NCBI GenBank assembly: GCA_028822575.1
Contig: JAPKDN010000026.1
Span: 1 to 14,143, forward strand
Length of the DNA stretch: 14,143 nucleotides
Direction: 5' to 3'
Source of the DNA: Alphaproteobacteria bacterium
Lineage (GTDB): Bacteria > Pseudomonadota > Alphaproteobacteria > Thalassobaculales > Thalassobaculaceae
This document shows, one piece after another, positions 7,498 to 14,143 of this stretch (its first letter is position 1; each line of letters begins with the position of its first letter). A program made the translations under genes and the position numbers. A model generated the notes under the pieces. The model was not told where the DNA came from and did not search any database. It was given only the letters and a program-made list of their open reading frames with translations.

Positions 7498-8469
7498 ATG
7501 TACAAATACATTATAAACCGCTTAATTTTGGTGATACCAACGCTGCTTGGAGCAGCTATTTTGGTTTTTGTTGTTTTGCGTCTGGCTCCTGGCGACGTCT
7601 GCGAGATGCGTTTGGGTGCTACTGGGATGATGATAGACCCCGAGGCATTAGAAATTTGTCGGGAGAATACTGGCCTTAATGATTCCAAAATTGTCCAATT
7701 TGGACATTTCGTTGGTGGATATTTCACTGGAGATTTAGGAGTATCGATGTGGACGTCGCGTCCCGTAGTCGATGAGATTGAGATTCGGTTTCAGGTGTCG
7801 TTACAGCTTGCATTGATGGCTACATTTTTATCCATAATCATAGCAATACCACTCGGGACAATATCGGCTGTAAAGCAAAACACGTGGATAGATTACGCCG
7901 TAAGAAGTTTCGCGATAGCAGGGATAGCCGTACCGTCGTTTTTTCTAGGTATTCTGATCATTCTAGGAATTCTTATTGCTTCTCAAGCGTGGTTTGGTGA
8001 ACCTTGGATGCCACCAATTCACACTATTTCTATTTTTGATGATCCTTTTGGTAACCTATCTCAACTTATTTGGCCTGCTTTAGCTACTGGTTACCGATAC
8101 GCAGCGGTCTCAACACGAATGACCCGATCCGCTTTGCTCGAGGTGTTACGTGAGGATTACGTTCGGACCGCGCGCGCGAAAGGGTTGCTTGAAAAACTGA
8201 TCATTCGGCGCCACGCACTGAAGAATGCAATGTTACCCGTCGTTACTATAATCGGCATTGAGTTTGCTTTCTTGATGGGCGGCTTAGTGGTTACCGAGCA
8301 GGTATTCAACCTCAACGGCATTGGCAAACTTTTTGTTGAATCTGTACTTAACGGCGATTTTAGCTTAACCCAACACTTAGTCATGCTGGTCGCGTTGATA
8401 TTTATCATAACGAATTTTGCAATTGACTTAATGTATGCTTGGCTTGATCCAAGAATTCGCTATTCCTGA
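7498..8469 (+). CDS. ABC transporter permease, DppB-like
   Basis: This is an inner-membrane permease subunit, 323 residues from the ATG at 7498. It has a hydrophobic segment at about 9-30 (LILVIPTLLGAAILVFVVLR) followed by the RLAPGD motif typical of DppB/OppB. Further membrane segments lie around 100-122, 134-160, 240-262 and 290-312. The cytoplasmic EAA coupling loop is present (EDYVRTARAKGL...RRHALKNAMLPV), and the protein ends in the usual LDPRIRY. The start is uncertain. A TTG at 7480 and a GTG at 7486 are in frame and no candidate has a good ribosome-binding site. The ATG is chosen because family members begin with this kind of MYKYIINRL segment. It belongs to the AT-rich block and is followed after 11 bases by its partner. 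Confidence 0.92.
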   Translation: MYKYIINRLILVIPTLLGAAILVFVVLRLAPGDVCEMRLGATGMMIDPEALEICRENTGLNDSKIVQFGHFVGGYFTGDLGVSMWTSRPVVDEIEIRFQVSLQLALMATFLSIIIAIPLGTISAVKQNTWIDYAVRSFAIAGIAVPSFFLGILIILGILIASQAWFGEPWMPPIHTISIFDDPFGNLSQLIWPALATGYRYAAVSTRMTRSALLEVLREDYVRTARAKGLLEKLIIRRHALKNAMLPVVTIIGIEFAFLMGGLVVTEQVFNLNGIGKLFVESVLNGDFSLTQHLVMLVALIFIITNFAIDLMYAWLDPRIRYS

Positions 8470-8480
8470 GGGTTTTGATT

Positions 8481-9374
8481 ATGGCAATAGCTACTAATAC
8501 GTTGGATTCTGCAACTCCCTCTAAGCGCTGGTTCAGCCCAGCGTCATTGGCGGATTTTAGTCGAAAACATCCGCTTGGGGCGATTGGTGCAGTCATAATA
8601 TTTATCATGGTATTTTCGGCCGGTTTCGCCGAAATTATTTGTGTTAACGACCCAGACGACTGGGTTGAAGATGGAGCGCTAGCACCTAGTTGGGCATATC
8701 CCCTTGGGACAGACCAATATGGTAGGGATATTATGAGCCGTATTATCTACGGTGCTAGAACAGCTTTAACTATTGGTTTCATTTCAGCCTTTATTGGCTC
8801 GTTTATAGGACTCGTCCTTGGGGTTGGGAGCGCTTATTTTGGTGGTAATGTTGATCTCGTTTTCCAACGAATTATGGATGTCTTTCTTGCGTTCCCGCTA
8901 ATAATCTTGGCATTGGCGGTCGTTGCAGTACTTGGCGTTGGCATTGAAAACACAATAGTAGCTATAACTATCCCATTTATTCCTCAGTGCGCTCGGGTAG
9001 TCCGCTCAAACGCTCTAGCTTTGCGAGAAATACCTTTTGTGGACGCAGCACGCGCGTGTGGATTTTCTCACTCCCGTATTATACTGCGGCACATGGTGCC
9101 AAATGTAATGGCACCATTTCTGATAATGATCACTACATTTGTTGGGCAAGCGATCCTCTTAGAAGCCTCTCTCTCCTACTTAGGCCTTGGAGTACAGGAG
9201 CCAATCCCTGCCTGGGGTCTAATGCTTCAAGGTGGCGCAGAAGAATATCTCGAACAGCATCCTTGGATGGCGATTTTTCCTGGTTTAGCTATCACTTTAG
9301 CAGTGTTTGCATTTAATCTTTTTGGTGATGCACTGCGTGACGTGCTCGACCCAAAGCTCCGCTCTGAAAGATAA
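8481..9374 (+). CDS. ABC transporter permease, DppC-like
   Basis: This 297-residue second inner-membrane permease forms the translocation pore with the DppB-like subunit. After an N-terminal cytoplasmic tail the first membrane segment is at about 33-54. It is followed by the hallmark YPLGTDQYGRDIMSRIIYGAR. The EAA loop is VDAARACGFSHSRIILRHMVPN, and the protein ends LDPKLR. The ATG at 8481 is preceded by GAGGG (8468-8472). A TTG six bases earlier is in frame but unnecessary. The DNA is AT-rich; a 60-base sample at 8581-8640 is 38% GC. Confidence 0.93.
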   Translation: MAIATNTLDSATPSKRWFSPASLADFSRKHPLGAIGAVIIFIMVFSAGFAEIICVNDPDDWVEDGALAPSWAYPLGTDQYGRDIMSRIIYGARTALTIGFISAFIGSFIGLVLGVGSAYFGGNVDLVFQRIMDVFLAFPLIILALAVVAVLGVGIENTIVAITIPFIPQCARVVRSNALALREIPFVDAARACGFSHSRIILRHMVPNVMAPFLIMITTFVGQAILLEASLSYLGLGVQEPIPAWGLMLQGGAEEYLEQHPWMAIFPGLAITLAVFAFNLFGDALRDVLDPKLRSER

Positions 9375-9402
9375 CGCTGAGGATCCCGTTCAAGGAACTA
9401 AT

Positions 9403-10290
9403 ATGGGTGATATAGAAACTGGTTTATCTGCTTGGCGGATGAGTTCAAACCATAACCGAATGATTGAAATTCAAAAGGGACCACCAGCCACAACCCTTGG
9501 ATCAGTCGAATTAGCTTATTTTGGGAGTTCTGCGTTTCGCGTCACGTCGCCCAGCGGGATCACTATCATGGTCGACCCGTGGCGAAATTTTCCGACCCGA
9601 AAATGGGATTGGTATTTTCACGACTTCCCGATCACCGAGGTCGATATCGGGGTCTCCACCCACGCACATTTCGATCACGACGCGTTGCACCGACTTGACG
9701 CGCATGTGCTGCTCGACCGGTTGATCGGAAGCTATGAATTCGGCGATGTGAAGATCACTGGAATCGCCGACAAACACGCGACCGATTCCTCCTCCGCCGT
9801 CTATGACTTCAAAAAGATTATCCGCCAGTTCGACGGGATCGACATCACCCCGCCTAACAATCCGCGCTCATGGGACCATTGCCTGATCTTGATCGAGACC
9901 GGAGGGCTGCGGATCCTCGCCTGGGGAGACAACCGTCACAATCCGCCGGAGGAGATCTGGCAAGCGCTGGGCGAGATCGACATCGTGCTGCTGCCGGTGG
10001 ACAATTCCCAACACGTCATGGGTTTCCACCAGACCCAGTCGATCATCGACACCATAAAGCCCAAGGTAGTGGTGCCGCATCACTACTACATCTTCGACGT
10101 GACGGTGCGCCAAAGCACCCTGCAACCCGCTGACCCGTGGGTGACCCGTCAGGGTGACAAGGCCCGCTGGCTTGACGCGTCGACAGTCACCTACACGACG
10201 GAAGCGATCGCTGCTCTCAAGGCGCAAGTCGATTTCTTCGGTGATCACGTCGCGTTCGACAAGGCGCGCTGGCTTAAGGACGGCGCGTAA
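9403..10290 (+). CDS. UlaG-like metallo-beta-lactamase-fold hydrolase
   Basis: This is a 295-residue cytosolic metal-dependent hydrolase of the UlaG/COG2220 type. Known relatives open lactones or cleave phosphoesters and amides. The metal site is visible as THAHFDHD (H87, H89, D91, H92). Further candidate ligands are H125, D176 (AWGDN) and H226 (VVPHHYY). The N-terminal YFGSSAFRVTSPSG and IMVDPW segments are the usual first strands. The ATG at 9403 has AAGGA six bases upstream and lies 28 bases after the permease stop, so the gene belongs to the importer operon. It may process the imported compound. Base composition changes within the gene: 40% GC in 9421-9480 but 60% in 9541-9600, with the break near codon 44 in a conserved motif. 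The frame is intact. It ends five bases from the stop of the convergent dioxygenase gene, leaving no room for a terminator between them. Confidence 0.88.
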   Translation: MGDIETGLSAWRMSSNHNRMIEIQKGPPATTLGSVELAYFGSSAFRVTSPSGITIMVDPWRNFPTRKWDWYFHDFPITEVDIGVSTHAHFDHDALHRLDAHVLLDRLIGSYEFGDVKITGIADKHATDSSSAVYDFKKIIRQFDGIDITPPNNPRSWDHCLILIETGGLRILAWGDNRHNPPEEIWQALGEIDIVLLPVDNSQHVMGFHQTQSIIDTIKPKVVVPHHYYIFDVTVRQSTLQPADPWVTRQGDKARWLDASTVTYTTEAIAALKAQVDFFGDHVAFDKARWLKDGA

Positions 10291-10295
10291 CCTCT

Positions 10296-10973
10296 TTAAA
10301 CAACAACGAAGTCGTAGCGCGCCGATTTTCCTCGGATACCATTGCCCAAGTCAGCATCCCGGGGGTCCAGCAAAAGCTCCCCCTGACCGGGAAACATCAT
10401 CAGGGCTAGGAAACCATCACGATCATTTTCCGGGTGGTCCTTCAAATAGAGCTGCGTGGTCAATGCCTCGACGGGACCACGCCGGATCCTTACGTGAATA
10501 TGCGGCGGGCGGCTGGGATAGGGCACCGGCATCAGGGTCAGAAACCGAAAGCCTCCACCGGCGTCGGTCTCCAACGCCCCATACCCTTGAAACCTTCTGT
10601 CAAAGCTCTCTTGCTCGTCCGCCCTGGGGTGGTCGTAGATTCCTTGGCTGTCGCATTGCCAGATCTCTATGTGTGCGCCTACGACCGGGTGACCCTTGCG
10701 GTCGGAAACCCGGCCAAGCAATTCCAGCGGCTCTCCCGCCGGGGCCTCTCCGCCATCCACGCTTAGGAGATTCCAATCCGTCTCCCGCGGTTTGTCCTTT
10801 GGATAGAAGGGACCGGCGACCTGAGCTGGGGTTATTTGAAGGCCAGCGGCATTGGCGGTTCCGGCCGGTAATACAAGCGCGCCACTACCGCCGATCGCTA
10901 GAAGCGTGCGTTTGAGGAAGCGACGGCGGGGCATGTCACGCCGTTGGTGCCTTGGTTTGAAGCTCTCGGTCAT
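10296..10973 (-). CDS. Tat-exported intradiol ring-cleavage dioxygenase (protocatechuate 3,4-dioxygenase-like)
   Basis: This 225-residue protein has a non-haem Fe(III) dioxygenase fold that opens catechol-type rings between the two hydroxyls. The iron ligands expected of the family are visible: Y113 (GIYDHP), Y152 and then H158 and H160 (PYPSRPPHIHVRI). The AQVAGPFYP motif near 50-58 is also typical. Residues 15-42 form a twin-arginine signal (PRRRFLKRTLLAIGG then a hydrophobic stretch) with a likely cut after ANA-42, so the folded iron enzyme should act in the periplasm or at the membrane. The ATG at 10973 is one base after the TGA of the fused ATPase (TGATATG). An in-frame ATG at 10994 would overlap that gene, and one at 10934 would start just before the Tat motif. 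The aromatic substrate is unknown. Exported homologues are less well characterised than cytosolic protocatechuate or catechol dioxygenases. Confidence 0.9.
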   Translation of the reverse strand: MTESFKPRHQRRDMPRRRFLKRTLLAIGGSGALVLPAGTANAAGLQITPAQVAGPFYPKDKPRETDWNLLSVDGGEAPAGEPLELLGRVSDRKGHPVVGAHIEIWQCDSQGIYDHPRADEQESFDRRFQGYGALETDAGGGFRFLTLMPVPYPSRPPHIHVRIRRGPVEALTTQLYLKDHPENDRDGFLALMMFPGQGELLLDPRDADLGNGIRGKSARYDFVVV

Positions 10974-10974
10974 A

Positions 10975-12831
10975 TCAGGCCGCCATTTCCTCATGTTTCA
11001 TTACCATGTGTCCCGGCTCCACTTCGATCATGTCACGAGCCGGCGGTTCATAGCCGATCGGCCTGAGAGCGCTTGGTAACTCGTTCACCATGACGTCGGG
11101 TTCCGTTTTCCTTAACCGTGGGTCGGCGACCGGTACCGCCGCCATCAGCTTCCTTGTATAGGGATGTCGAGGGTTCTCGAAAACTTGGGCCCGGGTTCCG
11201 GTCTCAACAATCTCGCCAAGATACATCACCGCCACTCGATGACTTACCCTTTCAACCACCGCCATGTCATGGCTGATGAATAGGTAAGACAAGGCGAACT
11301 CCTCTTGCAGCTCCATCATCAGGTTGATGACCTGGGCTTGAACCGACACGTCCAGGGCTGACACGACTTCGTCGGCGATGATCAGATCCGGCTCCAAGCC
11401 CAGGGCCCGGGCGATGCAAAGCCTTTGCCGTTGTCCACCCGAGAACTCATGGGGATAGCGGTTCGCGTGCTCCGGTTCCATTCCGACCCGGCGTAGCAGG
11501 CCGGCAACACGTTCCCGCGCCTCCCTAGCATCGGCAAGGCCGTGGACCCGCATGGGTTCGGCAATCGCCGAACCAACGGTCATCCGGGGGTTGAGCGAGG
11601 CAAACGGGTCCTGAAGGATCATTTGTATCCGCCGTCGATACGGTCTCAGTTCCGAGGATGAAAGGCTGGCGAGATCTTGTCCGTCGAAAACCACGCTGCC
11701 ACGGGTCGGGTCGACCAACCTGACAATGCCGCGCCCAGCCGTTGATTTGCCGCAACCACTTTCGCCGACCAAGGCGAGGGTCTCGCCGGCCCTTAGGGTG
11801 AGATCGACATTCTCGACCGCATGAATGCGAGCGGTAGCGCGGCCAAATGGCCCGTCCCGCACATCGAAACGCACGGTCAGGTTTTGGACCTCTAATAAGG
11901 GTCGCTCGTCGCGACGAACCGTATCTTTGATATCTAGAAGCTCCGGGCCAATGGTATCAACCCCGTCCCGGCCGATATCAAGATTAGCGAATTTCGCCGG
12001 CAGGGACCGGCCTCTCATGGCTCCCAATCGCGGTACGCAGGCTAGCAAGCCCTTGGTATAAGGATGGCGAGGCGCCCCGAAAATCTCGTCCACCGACCCC
12101 TCTTCGACTTTTTGTCCGCGCCACATGACCACGACACGGTCCGCCACTTCGGCGACTACGCCCATGTCATGGGTAATGAACATGACCGACATGCCGATCT
12201 CGTCCCGTAGCAGCTTGATCAGATCCAGAATTCGCGCCTGGATGGTCACATCCAACGCCGTTGTCGGCTCATCCGCAATCAATAACGAAGGCTGACAGCT
12301 TAACGCCATGGCGATCATAACCCGTTGTCGCATCCCGCCTGAAAGCTGATGCGGGAACCGTGAGAGCTGCTTCTCCGGATCCGGCATCCGGACCTGTTCA
12401 AGCACTTCGAGCGCCATCTTCATGGCGTTTGTCGTGGATATGGCCCGATGTTGGACAATGGCTTCGACGATCTGCTCGCCGACCGTGAACACTGGGTTGA
12501 GCGAGGTCATCGGTTCCTGAAAAATCATAGCGATATCGTTTCCGCGGATCCTTTGCATGTCCTCCAGGGGCCGTTCGGCGATATCGACAATCGCTCCAAC
12601 CTTGCTCCGAAACCGGATGGGTCCCGAGACGATCTCGCCCCCGTCATGATCGGTCAGACGCATCAGAGACAATGCGGTCACCGTTTTGCCTGATCCCGAT
12701 TCACCAACAACTGCCAGAATTTCGCCACGATCAATATGCCAGGACACCCCATCAACGGCCTTGACCGAGCCTTCTTCCAATGGGAAATGGACTCTAAGAT
12801 CATCCACCTCGATCAGTCGGTTTTCATGCAT
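10975..12831 (-). CDS. Fused double-ATPase of a peptide/glutathione-type ABC transporter
   Basis: These 618 residues contain two complete ATPase domains of the DppD and DppF types in one chain, the arrangement of GsiA and YejF. The first half has Walker A GESGSGKT (43-50), LSGGMRQR (163-170), LLIADEPT (183-190) and H221. The second has GESGCGKS (356-363), FSGGQRQR (463-470), LIIADE (483-488) and H521. A linker of about 50 residues (260-312) separates them. All catalytic motifs look intact. Neither half carries the four-cysteine C-terminal motif present in the two separate ATPases of this window. No binding protein or permease accompanies it: the next gene downstream is the dioxygenase, one base away, and the upstream neighbour is divergent. 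Its membrane partners are therefore either elsewhere in the genome or the permeases of the neighbouring operon. The ATG at 12831 has only a weak GGGAAA upstream. Confidence 0.92.
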   Translation of the reverse strand: MHENRLIEVDDLRVHFPLEEGSVKAVDGVSWHIDRGEILAVVGESGSGKTVTALSLMRLTDHDGGEIVSGPIRFRSKVGAIVDIAERPLEDMQRIRGNDIAMIFQEPMTSLNPVFTVGEQIVEAIVQHRAISTTNAMKMALEVLEQVRMPDPEKQLSRFPHQLSGGMRQRVMIAMALSCQPSLLIADEPTTALDVTIQARILDLIKLLRDEIGMSVMFITHDMGVVAEVADRVVVMWRGQKVEEGSVDEIFGAPRHPYTKGLLACVPRLGAMRGRSLPAKFANLDIGRDGVDTIGPELLDIKDTVRRDERPLLEVQNLTVRFDVRDGPFGRATARIHAVENVDLTLRAGETLALVGESGCGKSTAGRGIVRLVDPTRGSVVFDGQDLASLSSSELRPYRRRIQMILQDPFASLNPRMTVGSAIAEPMRVHGLADAREARERVAGLLRRVGMEPEHANRYPHEFSGGQRQRLCIARALGLEPDLIIADEVVSALDVSVQAQVINLMMELQEEFALSYLFISHDMAVVERVSHRVAVMYLGEIVETGTRAQVFENPRHPYTRKLMAAVPVADPRLRKTEPDVMVNELPSALRPIGYEPPARDMIEVEPGHMVMKHEEMAA

Positions 12832-12993
12832 GGGGAGATTTCCCGTCCAGACAACTTGGGTTCAGCGCGGCCCTTCTCGTCTCCCCTCCTTATTTGCCAG
12901 AAAATAAACCCGGCACCAAGAATTTGTCGCGTCGATCCGGGGCTGGTGTATCTTAAAAGGTGCGCGCCCTTTCCCTGTGGGACCTGAATTCTC
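12832..12993. other. Divergent intergenic region between fused ATPase and oxygenase
   Basis: These 162 bases must hold the starts of both the minus-strand ATPase/dioxygenase unit and the plus-strand oxygenase. On the plus strand TATCTT (12949-12954) is a possible -10, with TTGTCG (12924-12929) as -35 at a long 19-base spacing. No strong dyad was seen. An AAGGAGG on the minus strand (12891-12885) has no start codon at a usable distance. Confidence 0.3.
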
Positions 12994-14076
12994 ATGATCA
13001 AAATGCCGGAACCCGGAGACCCCCTCCCTTGGGTCTTGGTACCCACGACCAGGGAAGCGTTGATGCCATTGAACGGCCTCGCCGGCGATTCCATGGTTTT
13101 GGGGTGCGCGGGTCTTGATATCGATCCGAACCGAATAGTCACGGCCCTTGAGAACGCCACCGATGCGCTTGTCGCGGCGAATGCCTATTGGCTGATAGTG
13201 GTTCCCCTTGGGGAAGAAGCCGCGCCCTTACCAAAGTTGAATAATCCACGCGCCCGATTGATCCCCGACATGGATGGCGCGGTCCGACGTGCGCTAGGGA
13301 TGCCCTGCACTTCCGAGGGCATGGTTAGCGTAAGGGCGGATACCAGTCTGCGCGTGACCGCGAATGCGCATCATCAAGGTCCGGACGCGTTCGCGGAGGC
13401 AGAAACCTGGGTTGCCGGGTTGTTGAAGGCCGGCTCGCCGGTCGACACCGGTATGGATGCCCCAGTCCTGCTGATCCCAGATGTTATCGAGGCCGAGCTC
13501 CGCGATAAACTGATTGCCGCCTGGGCCCACGGAGGCCACGAAGATACAGGGTACTTGCGTCCGAACGAGGATGGCAGCATGACACATGTGGTTAATGCTA
13601 GACGTAAACGGCGCCGCGACCACTTTCTGGACGAAGACGACGCACTCGCGGCTCTGGTCCATGCAAGGGTCCGCGCCCGGGTGGCGCCATGGATCGAGCG
13701 CGCGACATATTTTAAGATCGGTTTTGCCGAGCGTTATCGAATTGCCTGTTACGAAGCGAAAAGCGCGGGATTTTTCGCGCCACACCGGGATTTTTCTGAC
13801 GCCACGGCGCATAGGCACTTCGCTATGACCATCGCCTTGAACGACGACTATCAAGGCGGCGCTCTGAGGTTCCCGGAATTCGGATCACGTGAGTATGTGC
13901 TCCGAGCCGGCCAGGCGATCGTCTATTCCGGTAGCCTGCTGCACGAGGTCACGCCGATGACCGCTGGCAGCCGCTTCGCCCTCATAAATTTTCTCACAAA
14001 TAAGGAGGGAGCCGAGAAAGTCGCCGACTATCAGCGGGAGCATGGCGAGGCACCAGAGCGAAAAAACGCCAGGTAA
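12994..14076 (+). CDS. 2-oxoglutarate/Fe(II) oxygenase with degenerate redoxin-like N-terminal domain
   Basis: This is a 360-residue cytosolic protein. Residues about 150-350 form a prolyl-4-hydroxylase-type double-stranded beta-helix: iron ligands H264 and D266 (APHRDFSDA) and H317 (SLLHEV), with R327 (GSRFAL) to bind 2-oxoglutarate. The intervening IALNDDYQGGALRFPEFG is typical of this family. Residues 1-148 resemble a peroxiredoxin/AhpC-type domain: PEPGDPLPWVLVP at the start and a later LIPDMDGAVRRALGM like the usual DxDGxV...YG segment. The catalytic PxxxTxxC motif is not seen. The fusion suggests hydroxylation of a protein or small molecule with a structural or lost-redox N-terminus; the target is unknown. 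The ATG at 12994 has a weak GGGACC upstream, and an ATG at 13003 is an alternative. It is divergent from the fused ATPase. Confidence 0.82.
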   Translation: MIKMPEPGDPLPWVLVPTTREALMPLNGLAGDSMVLGCAGLDIDPNRIVTALENATDALVAANAYWLIVVPLGEEAAPLPKLNNPRARLIPDMDGAVRRALGMPCTSEGMVSVRADTSLRVTANAHHQGPDAFAEAETWVAGLLKAGSPVDTGMDAPVLLIPDVIEAELRDKLIAAWAHGGHEDTGYLRPNEDGSMTHVVNARRKRRRDHFLDEDDALAALVHARVRARVAPWIERATYFKIGFAERYRIACYEAKSAGFFAPHRDFSDATAHRHFAMTIALNDDYQGGALRFPEFGSREYVLRAGQAIVYSGSLLHEVTPMTAGSRFALINFLTNKEGAEKVADYQREHGEAPERKNAR

Positions 14077-14093
14077 CCTTCATCTGCGCACTT

Positions 14094-14109
14094 GAACCAA
14101 CACTGGTTC
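14094..14109. repeat. Small inverted repeat after the oxygenase gene
   Basis: GAACCA-ACAC-TGGTTC is a perfect 6+6 dyad with a 4-base centre, 18 bases past the oxygenase stop. It lacks a following T-run, so it is not a classical terminator. It could be a weak hairpin or an operator for a gene beyond the right edge. Nothing else was recognised in the final 67 bases. Confidence 0.35.
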
Positions 14110-14143
14110 CAATCGATGTCGCCAAGTATGTTGGCCCTCGTAA

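Noticed and set aside
7440..7679. 79-residue plus-strand open frame beginning in the stem-loop
   Set aside because: It overlaps the DppB-like gene in another frame, and that gene carries the family motifs.
12885..12891. Strong AAGGAGG on the minus strand upstream of the fused ATPase
   Set aside because: No ATG, GTG or TTG lies at a usable distance, and the annotated start is about 54 bases further on.
12813..13160. 115-residue minus-strand open frame between the divergent genes
   Set aside because: It overlaps the oxygenase and the fused ATPase start, and its sequence looks like antisense translation.
1..14143. CRISPR arrays, insertion sequences, tRNA or rRNA genes
   Set aside because: No regularly spaced repeats, transposase-like proteins, terminal repeats or tRNA-like cloverleaf were recognised by eye on either strand.

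Overview
The window reads as a catabolic and transport locus from an alphaproteobacterium-like genome. This assignment is an inference from moderately high GC in most genes, GTG starts, tight operons and gene content typical of Rhodospirillales or Rhodobacterales-type bacteria. No rRNA, tRNA, CRISPR array, transposase or integrase was seen. The centrepiece is an oligopeptide/dipeptide-type ABC importer with adjoining oxidative and hydrolytic enzymes. Its substrate cannot be read from the sequence.

Left part, minus strand (1-3251): a type II haloacid-dehalogenase-like hydrolase is followed by a decayed MmgE/PrpD-family gene with several frameshifts, an in-frame stop and internal deletions. After a 180-base gap carrying a perfect operator-like palindrome comes a bifunctional class II aldolase/short-chain dehydrogenase, which runs off the left edge. 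A 445-base divergent intergenic region (3252-3696) separates this unit from the importer operon.

Centre, plus strand (3697-10290): two separate ATPases (DppD-like and DppF-like, overlapping by GTGA), a family 5 solute-binding protein, a stem-loop, two permeases (DppB-like and DppC-like) and an UlaG-type metallo-beta-lactamase-fold hydrolase. From about 5712 to about 9535 the DNA is much more AT-rich than its flanks. The right-hand break falls inside the hydrolase gene, which suggests recombinational replacement of the binding-protein and permease part.

Right part: convergent with the importer is a two-gene minus-strand unit (12831 to 10296). It holds a fused double-ATPase of the same transporter family, then a Tat-signal intradiol ring-cleavage dioxygenase one base after its stop. 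Divergent from it, on the plus strand (12994-14076), is a 2-oxoglutarate/Fe(II) oxygenase with a cysteine-poor thioredoxin/peroxiredoxin-like N-terminal domain. The window therefore has two ATPase modules of one family but only one binding-protein/permease set.

Working picture (inference): the importer brings in a small organic substrate, and the enzymes around it (hydrolase, ring-cleaving dioxygenase, dehalogenase-like hydrolase, aldolase/dehydrogenase) process it or its breakdown products. I saw no wholly new type of system. The most unusual points are the compositional mosaic, the dioxygenase coupled to an orphan ATPase, the degenerate redoxin-oxygenase fusion, and the decaying PrpD gene.
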